Source: a virus
Direction: 5' to 3' (one strand)
Length of the DNA: 25,611 nucleotides
Virus record (IMG/VR): IMGVR_UViG_3300025767_000112
Span: 1 to 25,611 of that record
Positions 1-5,921 of the stretch are shown here, piece by piece. Below the pieces are notes generated by a model. It had not been told where the DNA came from, ran no database searches, and saw only the letters and a program-made list of their open reading frames with translations. Each line of letters opens with the position of its first letter. The stretch's first letter is position 1. Position numbers and translations under genes: made by a program.

Positions 1-2
1 AA

Positions 3-524
3 GGTGGCGTTCGCAATGCTAATCAGCGAGTGTATCCTGTAAATGAAATAGGCAGGGCTGTCAAAACTCTCAATGATCAAATTACTGGAGGATACAGTGT
101 CCTTGGAGAAGTTGATCATCCAGAAGGTCTTAACATTAACATTGACCGTGTAAGCCATATGATAACTGAATGTTGGATGGATGGTGATAACGGTTACGGA
201 AAGATGAAGATTTTACCAACACCGATGGGAAACCTAGTTAAAACGATGCTTGAGGCAGGCGTTAAACTAGGTGTCTCGTCACGTGGTAGCGGTAATGTAG
301 CAGATGACGGCAGTAATACCGTCTCTGACTTTGAAATAATCACTGTGGACGTTGTGGCTCAGCCTAGCGCCCCTGGTGCATACCCCACAGCAATTTATGA
401 AAATTTAATGAATGCACGTGGAGGAATGAAGGCATGGGAACTAGCACAGGCAACAAAGCACGACACAAAGGCACAAAAGTATCTTAAGGAATCACTGATT
501 AGCATAATCAGTAAACTCCAATGA
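3..524 (+). CDS. 21: Prohead core protease, gp21-like (5' truncated)
   Basis: T4 gp21-type prohead protease (serine peptidase family S77), which degrades the scaffold and trims capsid proteins inside the prohead during maturation. The frame is open from the window edge: codons before the GTG at 30 read GGVRNANQRVYP, matching the NxNxRxYP segment near the start of this family, so the true start lies upstream and only a short N-terminal piece is missing. The active-site landmarks are visible: GEVDHPEG with the candidate catalytic His codon at 117-119, and GVSSRGSG with the candidate nucleophile among the paired Ser codons at 276-281. The gene is followed directly by the scaffold and capsid genes, as in T4. 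Identity is confident from motifs plus gene order; which Ser is the nucleophile is not resolved. Confidence 0.9.
   Translation, partial: GGVRNANQRVYPVNEIGRAVKTLNDQITGGYSVLGEVDHPEGLNINIDRVSHMITECWMDGDNGYGKMKILPTPMGNLVKTMLEAGVKLGVSSRGSGNVADDGSNTVSDFEIITVDVVAQPSAPGAYPTAIYENLMNARGGMKAWELAQATKHDTKAQKYLKESLISIISKLQ
494..512 (+). other. Perfect 8-bp hairpin before the scaffold gene start
   Basis: ACTGATTA (494-501), a 3-nt GCA loop, then TAATCAGT (505-512) form a perfect stem inside the last codons of the protease gene. It ends 15 bases before the ribosome-binding site of the scaffold gene. It has no U-run, so it is not a terminator. It could tune translational coupling or RNA processing between the two genes; that is inference. 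Confidence 0.4.
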
Positions 525-527
525 AAC

Positions 528-533
528 AGGAGA
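528..533 (+). promoter_or_regulatory. Ribosome binding site deciding the scaffold start
   Basis: AGGAGA lies five bases before the ATG at 539. The alternative ATG at 521, which overlaps the protease stop as ATGA, has no Shine-Dalgarno-like sequence in front of it. This favours 539 as the start. Confidence 0.65.
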
Positions 534-538
534 AAGTA

Positions 539-1642
539 ATGATAGATGCACTAAAAACTCTATTTGAAAACGATGTTGTTTCATCTGAGATTAGAGATCA
601 AATTGAAGAAGCTTGGACGCAAAAGATTCAGGAAAACAAAATGCAGGCAACTGCTGAGTTACGTGAAGAATTTGCTTCAAAGTACGAGCACGATAAGTCA
701 ACTATGGTTGAAGCTATTGACTCGCTACTATCTGAGCGTCTTGCTGAAGAGATCGCAGAGTTTGCAGACGACCGCAAACAGCTTGCAGAAGCAAAAGCAA
801 AATATGCTGTTGCAATGCGTGAAAATGCAGATCTACTGAAGGGTTTCGTTGCTGAGAATTTAGCAAGCGAAATTAAAGAACTAAGAGCAGACAAGAAAGC
901 AATGGCTGAATCATATGCCAAGCTTGAAGAGTTTGTTGTTGAGTCTCTAGCAGGTGAAATCGCAGAATTCAATGAAGACAAGAAAGACTTAGCTGAAACA
1001 AAAGTACGTTTAGTACGTGAAGCTAAAACACACTTCGCTAAGGTTAAAGCTAACTTTATCGAAAGAAGTGCTACAGCAGTATCTGAAATGGTTGGTAAAT
1101 CACTTAAAGGTGAAATTTCAGCACTTAAAGAAGATATTGATGCAGCACGAAGCAACGACTTTGGTCGTAAAATATTTGAAGCATTTGCAAACGAGTATAC
1201 AACTTCGCACTTGAATGAAAATTCAGAAGTAAGTAAACTTATGGGCGTACTTGCAGCAAAAGACAAGCAACTAGCAGAAGCAAAAGCATTTGCTGGCAAA
1301 GCTAAAACACTTGCAGAATCAGCAAACAAAGAGAAATCACGCTTAGTTGAATCAGCAAAGAGAGAAAAGATTATGAACTCGCTAATTTCGCCACTAGGCA
1401 AAACACAGCGTGAGATTATGACAGACTTACTGGAATCAGTACAAACCGATAGACTTCAAAAGTCTTTTGACAAGTACTTACCATCGGTTATCGACGGAAA
1501 TACTCCAGCCAAGCGCAAGGCACCACTTACAGAAGGCAAAGAAATTACAGGCAACCGTACGGAACAACCAAAAATGACAACTAAAGCAGACGAAACACAT
1601 AACAATGTCTTAGACATTCGTCGTCTTGCTGGATTAAATTAA
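539..1642 (+). CDS. 22: Prohead core scaffolding protein, gp22-like
   Basis: Predicted major internal scaffold around which the capsid shell assembles; in T4 it is then cut to small peptides by gp21. The start at 539 (367 aa) is chosen for its AGGAGA site; an ATG at 521 would add six residues. The protein is highly charged, Ala/Glu/Lys-rich and predicted almost wholly helical. A diverged repeat of roughly 35-45 residues can be followed in the first half: SERLAEEIAEF, AENLASEIKEL, VESLAGEIAEF, GKSLKGEISAL, the first three followed by an acidic D-(R/K)K stretch. Many (L/I)xE tripeptides (LAE, LVE, LLE, IAE), the T4 protease cleavage signature, are scattered through it. It lies between gp21- and gp23-like genes, the conserved position. 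Sequence similarity in this family is low, so the call rests on position, composition and coiled-coil character. Confidence 0.85.
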   Translation: MIDALKTLFENDVVSSEIRDQIEEAWTQKIQENKMQATAELREEFASKYEHDKSTMVEAIDSLLSERLAEEIAEFADDRKQLAEAKAKYAVAMRENADLLKGFVAENLASEIKELRADKKAMAESYAKLEEFVVESLAGEIAEFNEDKKDLAETKVRLVREAKTHFAKVKANFIERSATAVSEMVGKSLKGEISALKEDIDAARSNDFGRKIFEAFANEYTTSHLNENSEVSKLMGVLAAKDKQLAEAKAFAGKAKTLAESANKEKSRLVESAKREKIMNSLISPLGKTQREIMTDLLESVQTDRLQKSFDKYLPSVIDGNTPAKRKAPLTEGKEITGNRTEQPKMTTKADETHNNVLDIRRLAGLN

Positions 1643-1652
1643 GGAGATAATG

Positions 1653-2831
1653 ATGTCAGAACTACTAGAATCACGCTGGGTAGACACCAAAAATGCTCTT
1701 CTTGAAGGCCTGCAAGGCAACAAGAAGTCTGTTATGGCTGCTACACTAGAAAACACTCGCAAGTATTTGTCAGAGAGTGCAACTGCTGGCGCAACAAGTG
1801 CAGGTAACGTAGCAACACTTAACCGTGTTATCCTACCAGTTATCCGTCGTGTTATGCCAACTGTTATTGCTAACGAACTAGTCGGCGTTCAGCCAATGAC
1901 TGGCCCAGTTGGCCAAATCCATACACTACGTGTACGTTACAGCGACACTGTTGCAGCTAACGGCGGCGTAAATGGAACAACAGCAGGTGAAGAAGCTCTA
2001 AGCCCATTCAAAATTGCTGAACAGTACTCAGGTGCAACCTCAGGCAAAGCAGATGCAACAGCAGCACTAGAAGGTGCAGCTGGACGTAAAATGTCAATCC
2101 AAATCTTGAAGCAGACAGTTGAAGCTAAGACACGTAAATTGTCAGCTCGCTGGACGTTTGAAGCCGCACAAGACGCACAGTCTATGCACGGTATTGATGT
2201 TGAAGCAGAAATCATGGCAGCTCTTGCACAAGAGATCACTGCTGAGATTGACCAAGAAGTAATTGGTTCACTTGTAACTTTGAGTGGCGCTGCTGCACAA
2301 ACTTACAACCAAGGTACTGTAAGTGGTACTGCTACTTTCGTAGGTGATGAGCATGCTGCACTAGCAGTACAAATCAACCGCGTAAGTAACTTGATTGCAC
2401 AGCGCACACGTCGTGGCGCAGGTAACTGGGCTGTTGTATCGCCATTCGCGTTAACAATCCTACAATCTGCAACTACTTCAGCGTTTGCACGTACAACTGA
2501 AGGCACTTTTGAAGCCCCAACTAACACTAAGATGGTTGGTACTTTGAACAATGCTATGAAAGTATATGTTAACACATATGCAGCTGACAACGCACCAGTG
2601 CTAATCGGCTACAAAGGTTCAAGCGAATCAGATGCAGCGGCATTCTATTGCCCATACATCCCGCTAATGAGCTCAGGCGTTGTACTTGATCCAGGTACGT
2701 TCGAACCAACAGTATCATTCATGACACGTTATGGATATGTTGAGTTGAACAACACTGCGTCATCGCTTGGTAACGCAGCTGATTACTTAGGTAATGTTGC
2801 TATTACTGATACTTCAGTAAGCTTCAGCTAA
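1653..2831 (+). CDS. 23: Major capsid protein, gp23-like
   Basis: Major shell protein (HK97-fold family) forming the capsid hexamers. Family landmarks are in the N-terminal third: RVILPVIRRVMPTVIANEL followed by VGVQPMTGPVGQIHTLRVRY, the equivalent of the T4 'GVQPMxxPxGQ' segment. The prohead protease consensus (L/I)xE occurs at KYLSE/SATAG, giving a predicted cleavage after Glu41 and a mature chain of about 351 aa. AAGGAG at 1641-1646 precedes two adjacent ATGs (1650, 1653); 1653 has the better spacing. The stop codon of the scaffold gene overlaps this site, so the two are translationally close. At 392 aa it is well shorter than T4 gp23 (521 aa), suggesting loss of the T4 insertion domain. 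A strong terminator follows. No gp24-like vertex gene follows in this window. Confidence 0.95.
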   Translation: MSELLESRWVDTKNALLEGLQGNKKSVMAATLENTRKYLSESATAGATSAGNVATLNRVILPVIRRVMPTVIANELVGVQPMTGPVGQIHTLRVRYSDTVAANGGVNGTTAGEEALSPFKIAEQYSGATSGKADATAALEGAAGRKMSIQILKQTVEAKTRKLSARWTFEAAQDAQSMHGIDVEAEIMAALAQEITAEIDQEVIGSLVTLSGAAAQTYNQGTVSGTATFVGDEHAALAVQINRVSNLIAQRTRRGAGNWAVVSPFALTILQSATTSAFARTTEGTFEAPTNTKMVGTLNNAMKVYVNTYAADNAPVLIGYKGSSESDAAAFYCPYIPLMSSGVVLDPGTFEPTVSFMTRYGYVELNNTASSLGNAADYLGNVAITDTSVSFS

Positions 2832-2852
2832 GTTTTACTAACACAGTAAAAT

Positions 2853-2881
2853 AAAAAGGGCTCCTTAGGGGGCCCTTTTTT
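2853..2881 (+). terminator. Intrinsic terminator after the major capsid gene
   Basis: A 12-bp stem, AAAAAGGGCTCC (2853-2864) against GGGGCCCTTTTT (2869-2880) with a single T-G wobble and a TTAG loop, runs into a six-T tract ending at 2881. It begins 21 bases after the capsid stop codon. It separates the capsid operon from the independently promoted gene downstream. Confidence 0.92.
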
Positions 2882-2885
2882 ATGA

Positions 2886-2893
2886 CTAAATAT
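2886..2893 (+). promoter_or_regulatory. Late promoter-like box CTAAATAT
   Basis: CTAAATAT sits right after the terminator and about 20 bases before the lipoprotein start. It resembles the T4 late -10 element (TATAAATA) and the CTAAATA/ATAAATA boxes reported for T4-like cyanophages, read with the phage late sigma factor (gp55). The expected transcript would have a leader of only about 15 bases. Confidence 0.55.
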
Positions 2894-2912
2894 TCTTACG
2901 AAAGGGCAAACT

Positions 2913-3443
2913 ATGAAATATATATTAGGGGCGATAGTATTGATGTTAGCAACAGCGTGTACGTCACCTGGACACACTATAGAAAATGTAAAAGTGCCTA
3001 GAAAAATTATTAATCTAGGTCCAATCAATCCTGTTTATCTAGCAGTACAATACAACGGAATGCATGAGCGCACAGATAGAGCAGAACTTAAAGAACTGTT
3101 AGATGTAGACCCTGTGCGTACAGAATGGTGTGCTGCCTTTGTTAATGCAGTACTTGAAGAAAGTAAAATAGTTAGTAATAATGATCACAAGTATCCGCTT
3201 ACAGCAAGAGCGTTCTTAGACTGGGGTAGCAAGATTGCTAAAAAAGACATCCGGCCAGGTGATGTCGTTGTGTTTCCAAGAGGCAATCAAGGATGGCAAG
3301 GACACGTAGGATTTTATCTACGTACTATAGAAGTTAACGGGACAGAGTATTATTATATTCTCGGCGGCAATCAAAGCAATAAAGTATCAATTGAATTGTT
3401 TCGTGCGAATAAATCACTAGGCATACGCCGCAACTTAAACTAA
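2913..3443 (+). CDS. Lipoprotein with CHAP/NlpC-like amidase core (TIGR02594-type)
   Basis: A 176-aa candidate peptidoglycan hydrolase. Residues 1-16 form a lipoprotein-type signal: MKY, a hydrophobic stretch, then MLATAC with the candidate lipidated Cys16. The catalytic-looking residues of the TIGR02594/CHAP-like fold follow in order: Cys73 in EWCAAFVNAVL, the conserved GDVVVFPRG strand, His131 in GHVGFYL and Asn153 in LGGNQSN. In this family the Cys-His pair cleaves amide bonds in cell-wall peptides. It is preceded by its own promoter-like box and a GAAAGGG ribosome site, and lies alone between the capsid terminator and the fibre genes. A lipid anchor would place it in a membrane, facing the wall, either for lysis or as a late envelope factor. 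The fold assignment is fairly confident; the physiological role is not. The lipobox is imperfect (Leu at -4 rather than -3). Confidence 0.8.
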   Translation: MKYILGAIVLMLATACTSPGHTIENVKVPRKIINLGPINPVYLAVQYNGMHERTDRAELKELLDVDPVRTEWCAAFVNAVLEESKIVSNNDHKYPLTARAFLDWGSKIAKKDIRPGDVVVFPRGNQGWQGHVGFYLRTIEVNGTEYYYILGGNQSNKVSIELFRANKSLGIRRNLN

Positions 3444-3445
3444 TT

Positions 3446-3453
3446 GATAAATA
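3446..3453 (+). promoter_or_regulatory. Late promoter-like box GATAAATA
   Basis: GATAAATAC begins two bases after the lipoprotein stop codon and matches the T4-like late -10 element. Initiation near 3459 would give a leader of about 80 bases before the gene at 3540, long for this region. The sequence GATAAATACTA followed by TAATG recurs at 8501. Confidence 0.65.
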
Positions 3454-3473
3454 CTAATGTCATTAATCGTGCC

Positions 3474-3491
3474 GCATAAGCGGACTTATGC
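3474..3491 (+). other. Leader hairpin with a competing alternative stem
   Basis: GCATAAG (3474-3480), loop CGGA, CTTATGC (3485-3491) is a perfect 7-bp stem in the leader of the gene at 3540. It overlaps a second possible stem, CCGC (3472-3475), loop ATAA, GCGG (3480-3483), so the two cannot form together. No U-run follows. A role in RNA stability or start-site exposure is possible but unproven. Confidence 0.4.
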
Positions 3492-3539
3492 AGAAATGAC
3501 CCACTGCGTAAACCTAGAACGTTTTAAAGGAGAAAACAA

Positions 3540-3944
3540 ATGGGAAGACCACTAAACAAAAGATATTTTGGAGAGCCGACAGCCGGCGGCAATGAAATTA
3601 AAGTACGTTTTCGTGCTACAGGACAAGCAGAAGCAAACGGCTGGATCGTTAAGCAATTAGGATCTAAAAAGTTCCGTTGCACAGACGGCACAAACACAGA
3701 AGATTGCACCCTAGCTGATAAAGCACAGGGTACATTAGCTGTGGCTGATATGACTATTACTGTAAAAGACGATGGCGGAACAGCTCGTCAAGTTACTAAA
3801 ATTGCAGGACGTAAAGTAACACTTGACACAGGCACAAGTATTGCTTGGAACTTTAGTAATGCTACCGATGATGCAGCAGTTGAAATGGAAGAAGCTGGTA
3901 CAGATGATTCATTCACTGGCGCAGACGATTTTGAAGCTGACTAA
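3540..3944 (+). CDS. Small acidic virion-associated protein (hypothetical)
   Basis: 134 aa of unknown function. The start has a good AAAGGAG site seven bases upstream. The N-terminus MGRPLNKRYFGEP is a form I associate with small structural-region proteins of marine T4-like phages, but I cannot name a function. The middle looks beta-rich: VRFRATGQAEANGW, then KKFRCTDGTN and a basic RQVTKIAGRKVTL strand. The last 25 residues are strongly acidic (EMEEAGTDDSFTGADDFEAD). There is no signal peptide or membrane segment. It is the first gene of a late transcription unit with fibre-like genes downstream, so a virion or fibre-accessory role is likely. The short leading motif MGR also begins the two Cys-rich proteins at 22569 and 24151, which may be coincidence. 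Confidence 0.8.
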   Translation: MGRPLNKRYFGEPTAGGNEIKVRFRATGQAEANGWIVKQLGSKKFRCTDGTNTEDCTLADKAQGTLAVADMTITVKDDGGTARQVTKIAGRKVTLDTGTSIAWNFSNATDDAAVEMEEAGTDDSFTGADDFEAD

Positions 3945-3953
3945 GATTAGATT

Positions 3954-3973
3954 AGGGGGATTAAATTCCCCCT
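3954..3973 (+). terminator. G/C-clamped hairpin, possible weak terminator or RNA processing site
   Basis: AGGGGGA (3954-3960), loop TTAAAT, TCCCCCT (3967-3973) forms a 7-bp stem between two genes. It is followed by TACTTACTTTT, a broken rather than clean T-run, so it may attenuate transcription or protect the 3' end of the upstream message rather than stop it fully. No promoter-like box lies between it and the gene at 3996, so read-through would be needed. Confidence 0.45.
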
Positions 3974-3995
3974 ACTTACTTTTAAGGAATAGTAA

Positions 3996-4973
3996 ATGTC
4001 AAAGTATTTAAATGTACCAAATGGTAGCTATAAAATAACTGTTCAAACCGGCGGCGCAATCATTTTGGATACAGGTTTAGAAACTGGCACTGTTGAAATA
4101 TCTGGCAACTTATTAGTTAGAGGTGAAACTACAACTATTAACACTGCACAATTAGATATTGAAGATAATATTATTACGCTAAATAGTGGCGAAACAGGTG
4201 CAGGCATTACTCTTAATGACGCAGGTTTCAAAATCGAGCGTGGAACATTGCCGGATACGTTTTTTAAATACGACGAAGATGTTGCAGGCTTTATAGCAAT
4301 TGATAGTGCTAGTCAATTAATATCAATAGCAACAAATGAAATTGATTCAAGAAGTCAAAACTTAACCCTAAACGCAGGATCCAGCACAATTAACGTATCC
4401 CCTACTGTAGACTACGAGAAAAAAGTATTTACATATGATGGATTTGGTGAACTAACTGGATATAACGCTGCAAAAGCAGATGTAATACCAAACACACAAG
4501 CTATTGTTGATTACGTTGCATTTAACTTTGCAAACGTGTTTCTACGTCAAATTGGCGATGGTGTATTAAGTGTTAGTAGTATTACAATCGACGACGAAGA
4601 AAACACCGGTGTTGATAGTGTAATTAAATTTGCAATTGACGGTAATACTGTTTCACAACTTTATGCAGATCGATGGGAGTTTGATGAATTACGATTTACA
4701 GGTTCAACTATTGACACACTGTCGAGTAACGAAGATTTAGTTTTAAAATCTTCCGGAACAGGTAGTATTAGAATCGATGACACACTACACTTAAATCGTG
4801 TTCCTAGTGACGACGATCCAATTTTAACACCTCTTGCCCCGATAGACGGAACAAAAATTTATGTAGCTGATCAATATACAGGTAAATCAGGAATTTACTT
4901 TGTTAATGACCAAGGCAATAGAGACGAATTAGTAAGTAAAAACAGAGCACTCCTTTTTGGAATGTTATTTTAA
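3996..4973 (+). CDS. Fibre-like structural protein
   Basis: 325-aa beta-rich protein, probably a trimeric fibre or baseplate-attached appendage. The N-terminal 100 residues contain the strand-turn pattern typical of marine T4-like fibres: EISGNLLVRGETTTINTAQ, then LDIEDNIITLNSGETGAG. Further in are the ladder phrases LTLNAGSSTINVSP and LVLKSSGTGSIRIDD, the second closely matching segments of the big fibre genes downstream (GNGTVNIQS and GTGTVEIFA), so it shares building blocks with them. A VIPNTQAIVDYV segment resembles the VPTQxAI motif near the C-termini of the two largest proteins. The AAGGAA ribosome site sits at 3984-3989. No catalytic motif is visible. The exact position on the virion is unknown. 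Confidence 0.8.
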   Translation: MSKYLNVPNGSYKITVQTGGAIILDTGLETGTVEISGNLLVRGETTTINTAQLDIEDNIITLNSGETGAGITLNDAGFKIERGTLPDTFFKYDEDVAGFIAIDSASQLISIATNEIDSRSQNLTLNAGSSTINVSPTVDYEKKVFTYDGFGELTGYNAAKADVIPNTQAIVDYVAFNFANVFLRQIGDGVLSVSSITIDDEENTGVDSVIKFAIDGNTVSQLYADRWEFDELRFTGSTIDTLSSNEDLVLKSSGTGSIRIDDTLHLNRVPSDDDPILTPLAPIDGTKIYVADQYTGKSGIYFVNDQGNRDELVSKNRALLFGMLF

Positions 4974-4982
4974 GGAATAAAA

Positions 4983-5315
4983 ATGGCAATAGTAAATCAA
5001 CAATTAACGATCACACAGTTAGATATGATAACTGTTCCAGCAAGCAAATCATATGCAATTACAAATATTTTAGTTTGTAATAACGGAGTTGCAAGTGCAT
5101 CTTTTGATATGCACCTAATTCCGCAAGGCACAAGTTTAAACAATCTAGTAACAAGAGTTATTAATAATTTAATACTACCTGCCGGGGAGACATTTACTTT
5201 CGATAGCGAAAAAATTGTACTAGACGTAGGAGACAAATTGTCATTTGTTGCAGAGCCAGACATCGGCACTAACTTAACAAATCTGGCAGCAACAGTGAGT
5301 TATTTGGAAGTATAA
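4983..5315 (+). CDS. ~110-aa beta-sandwich protein, paralog 1 of 3
   Basis: 110 aa, of unknown function but clearly one of three related small proteins here (with 11984-12313 and 22226-22549). Shared pattern: an N-terminal strand ending VPA(S/D), an ITNILVCNN strand, a middle segment, (L/V)xxPAGETF, an IVLDVGDKLSF turn, and a final hydrophobic strand (ATVSYLEV). This predicts a compact beta-sandwich without signal or membrane segments. It begins nine bases after the fibre-like gene at 3996 and its stop abuts the next start by one base, so it is co-translated with fibres. A fibre tip, cap or assembly role is inference from the repeated fibre-adjacent placement. Confidence 0.8.
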   Translation: MAIVNQQLTITQLDMITVPASKSYAITNILVCNNGVASASFDMHLIPQGTSLNNLVTRVINNLILPAGETFTFDSEKIVLDVGDKLSFVAEPDIGTNLTNLAATVSYLEV

Positions 5316-5316
5316 C

Positions 5317-5895
5317 ATGAGATTAATCAAGGCACAAACTACTAATTTAAGAGGAATTTACTCTAAAGGTGTAAAGTATGATATTGACGATCAAGTAATT
5401 GTCGACAGCACTCGTGCAATGAAAGTGCCCGTAGGAACCTTGGCGCAGCGTCCGGGCGAATTAGGTATTGGCACAAGTTCTGCTGCTGGACAAGTTAGAT
5501 ATAACTCTACAGATCAACAGTTAGAAGCTTATCAAAACGGTGCTTGGAGAGAAGTGCGCTTTAAGGAACCAAATCAAGATCCAGGTATTGTTTGGCAGAA
5601 TCTAGGTGTAGGAAATATAGCAGCTGACGAAACAGTATTTGGAGAATTACAAAGTAATGATGCAGATTTTCCAGTACCAGCAAGTGCTAATAATATTATA
5701 GTAATGGTTGAGAATGTAGTGCAAATACCTACTACTAACTATACTATACATCAAACTGCTGAAATTACCAGCGGCGGCGCAGAAGAAGGACCTAATGCTC
5801 CTTATACTGCAACAGGGTCTGGCTGGTGGATTAAATTTACAAGTCCTGTTCCGACAGGCAAGCCAGTTACTGTAATTCATAACCTAGACAAATAA
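5317..5895 (+). CDS. Fibre-like structural protein with AQRP...RYN motif
   Basis: 192-aa predicted structural protein. It contains VPVGTLAQRPGELG, then GQVRYNSTDQQLEAYQNGAW. This motif (a P-x-G-x-x-x-x-R-P stretch, then RYN, then an aromatic-G-x-W end) recurs at the C-terminal ends of the 855- and 1117-aa fibres and is widespread in T4-like marine fibres. The C-terminal half (residues about 95-190) has a separate beta-rich pattern, including NNIIVMVENVVQIPTTNYTI and a SGWWIKFTSPVPTG strand, resembling a short receptor- or neighbour-binding module. The start at 5317 follows the previous stop by one base with only a weak GGAAG ribosome site, implying translational coupling. The N-terminus (MRLIKAQTTNLRGIYSKGV) shows no known anchor. 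Confidence 0.8.
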   Translation: MRLIKAQTTNLRGIYSKGVKYDIDDQVIVDSTRAMKVPVGTLAQRPGELGIGTSSAAGQVRYNSTDQQLEAYQNGAWREVRFKEPNQDPGIVWQNLGVGNIAADETVFGELQSNDADFPVPASANNIIVMVENVVQIPTTNYTIHQTAEITSGGAEEGPNAPYTATGSGWWIKFTSPVPTGKPVTVIHNLDK

Positions 5896-5898
5896 ATA
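5891..5898 (+). promoter_or_regulatory. Late promoter-like box AATAAATA
   Basis: AATAAATAC overlaps the stop codon of the 192-aa gene and lies 23 bases before the ATG at 5922, with AAAGGAG in between. The match to the ATAAATAC core seen at 3446 and 8501 suggests a late start point giving a very short leader to the 855-aa fibre. Confidence 0.55.
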
Positions 5899-5921
5899 CA
5901 TTGTCAAAGGAGAAGTAGGGC

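Noticed and set aside
628-1401. 257-codon open frame on the minus strand
   Set aside because: It is a mirror of the scaffold gene: Ala/Glu/Lys-rich codons leave the opposite strand open and Ser-rich. No ribosome site, and all other genes run the other way.
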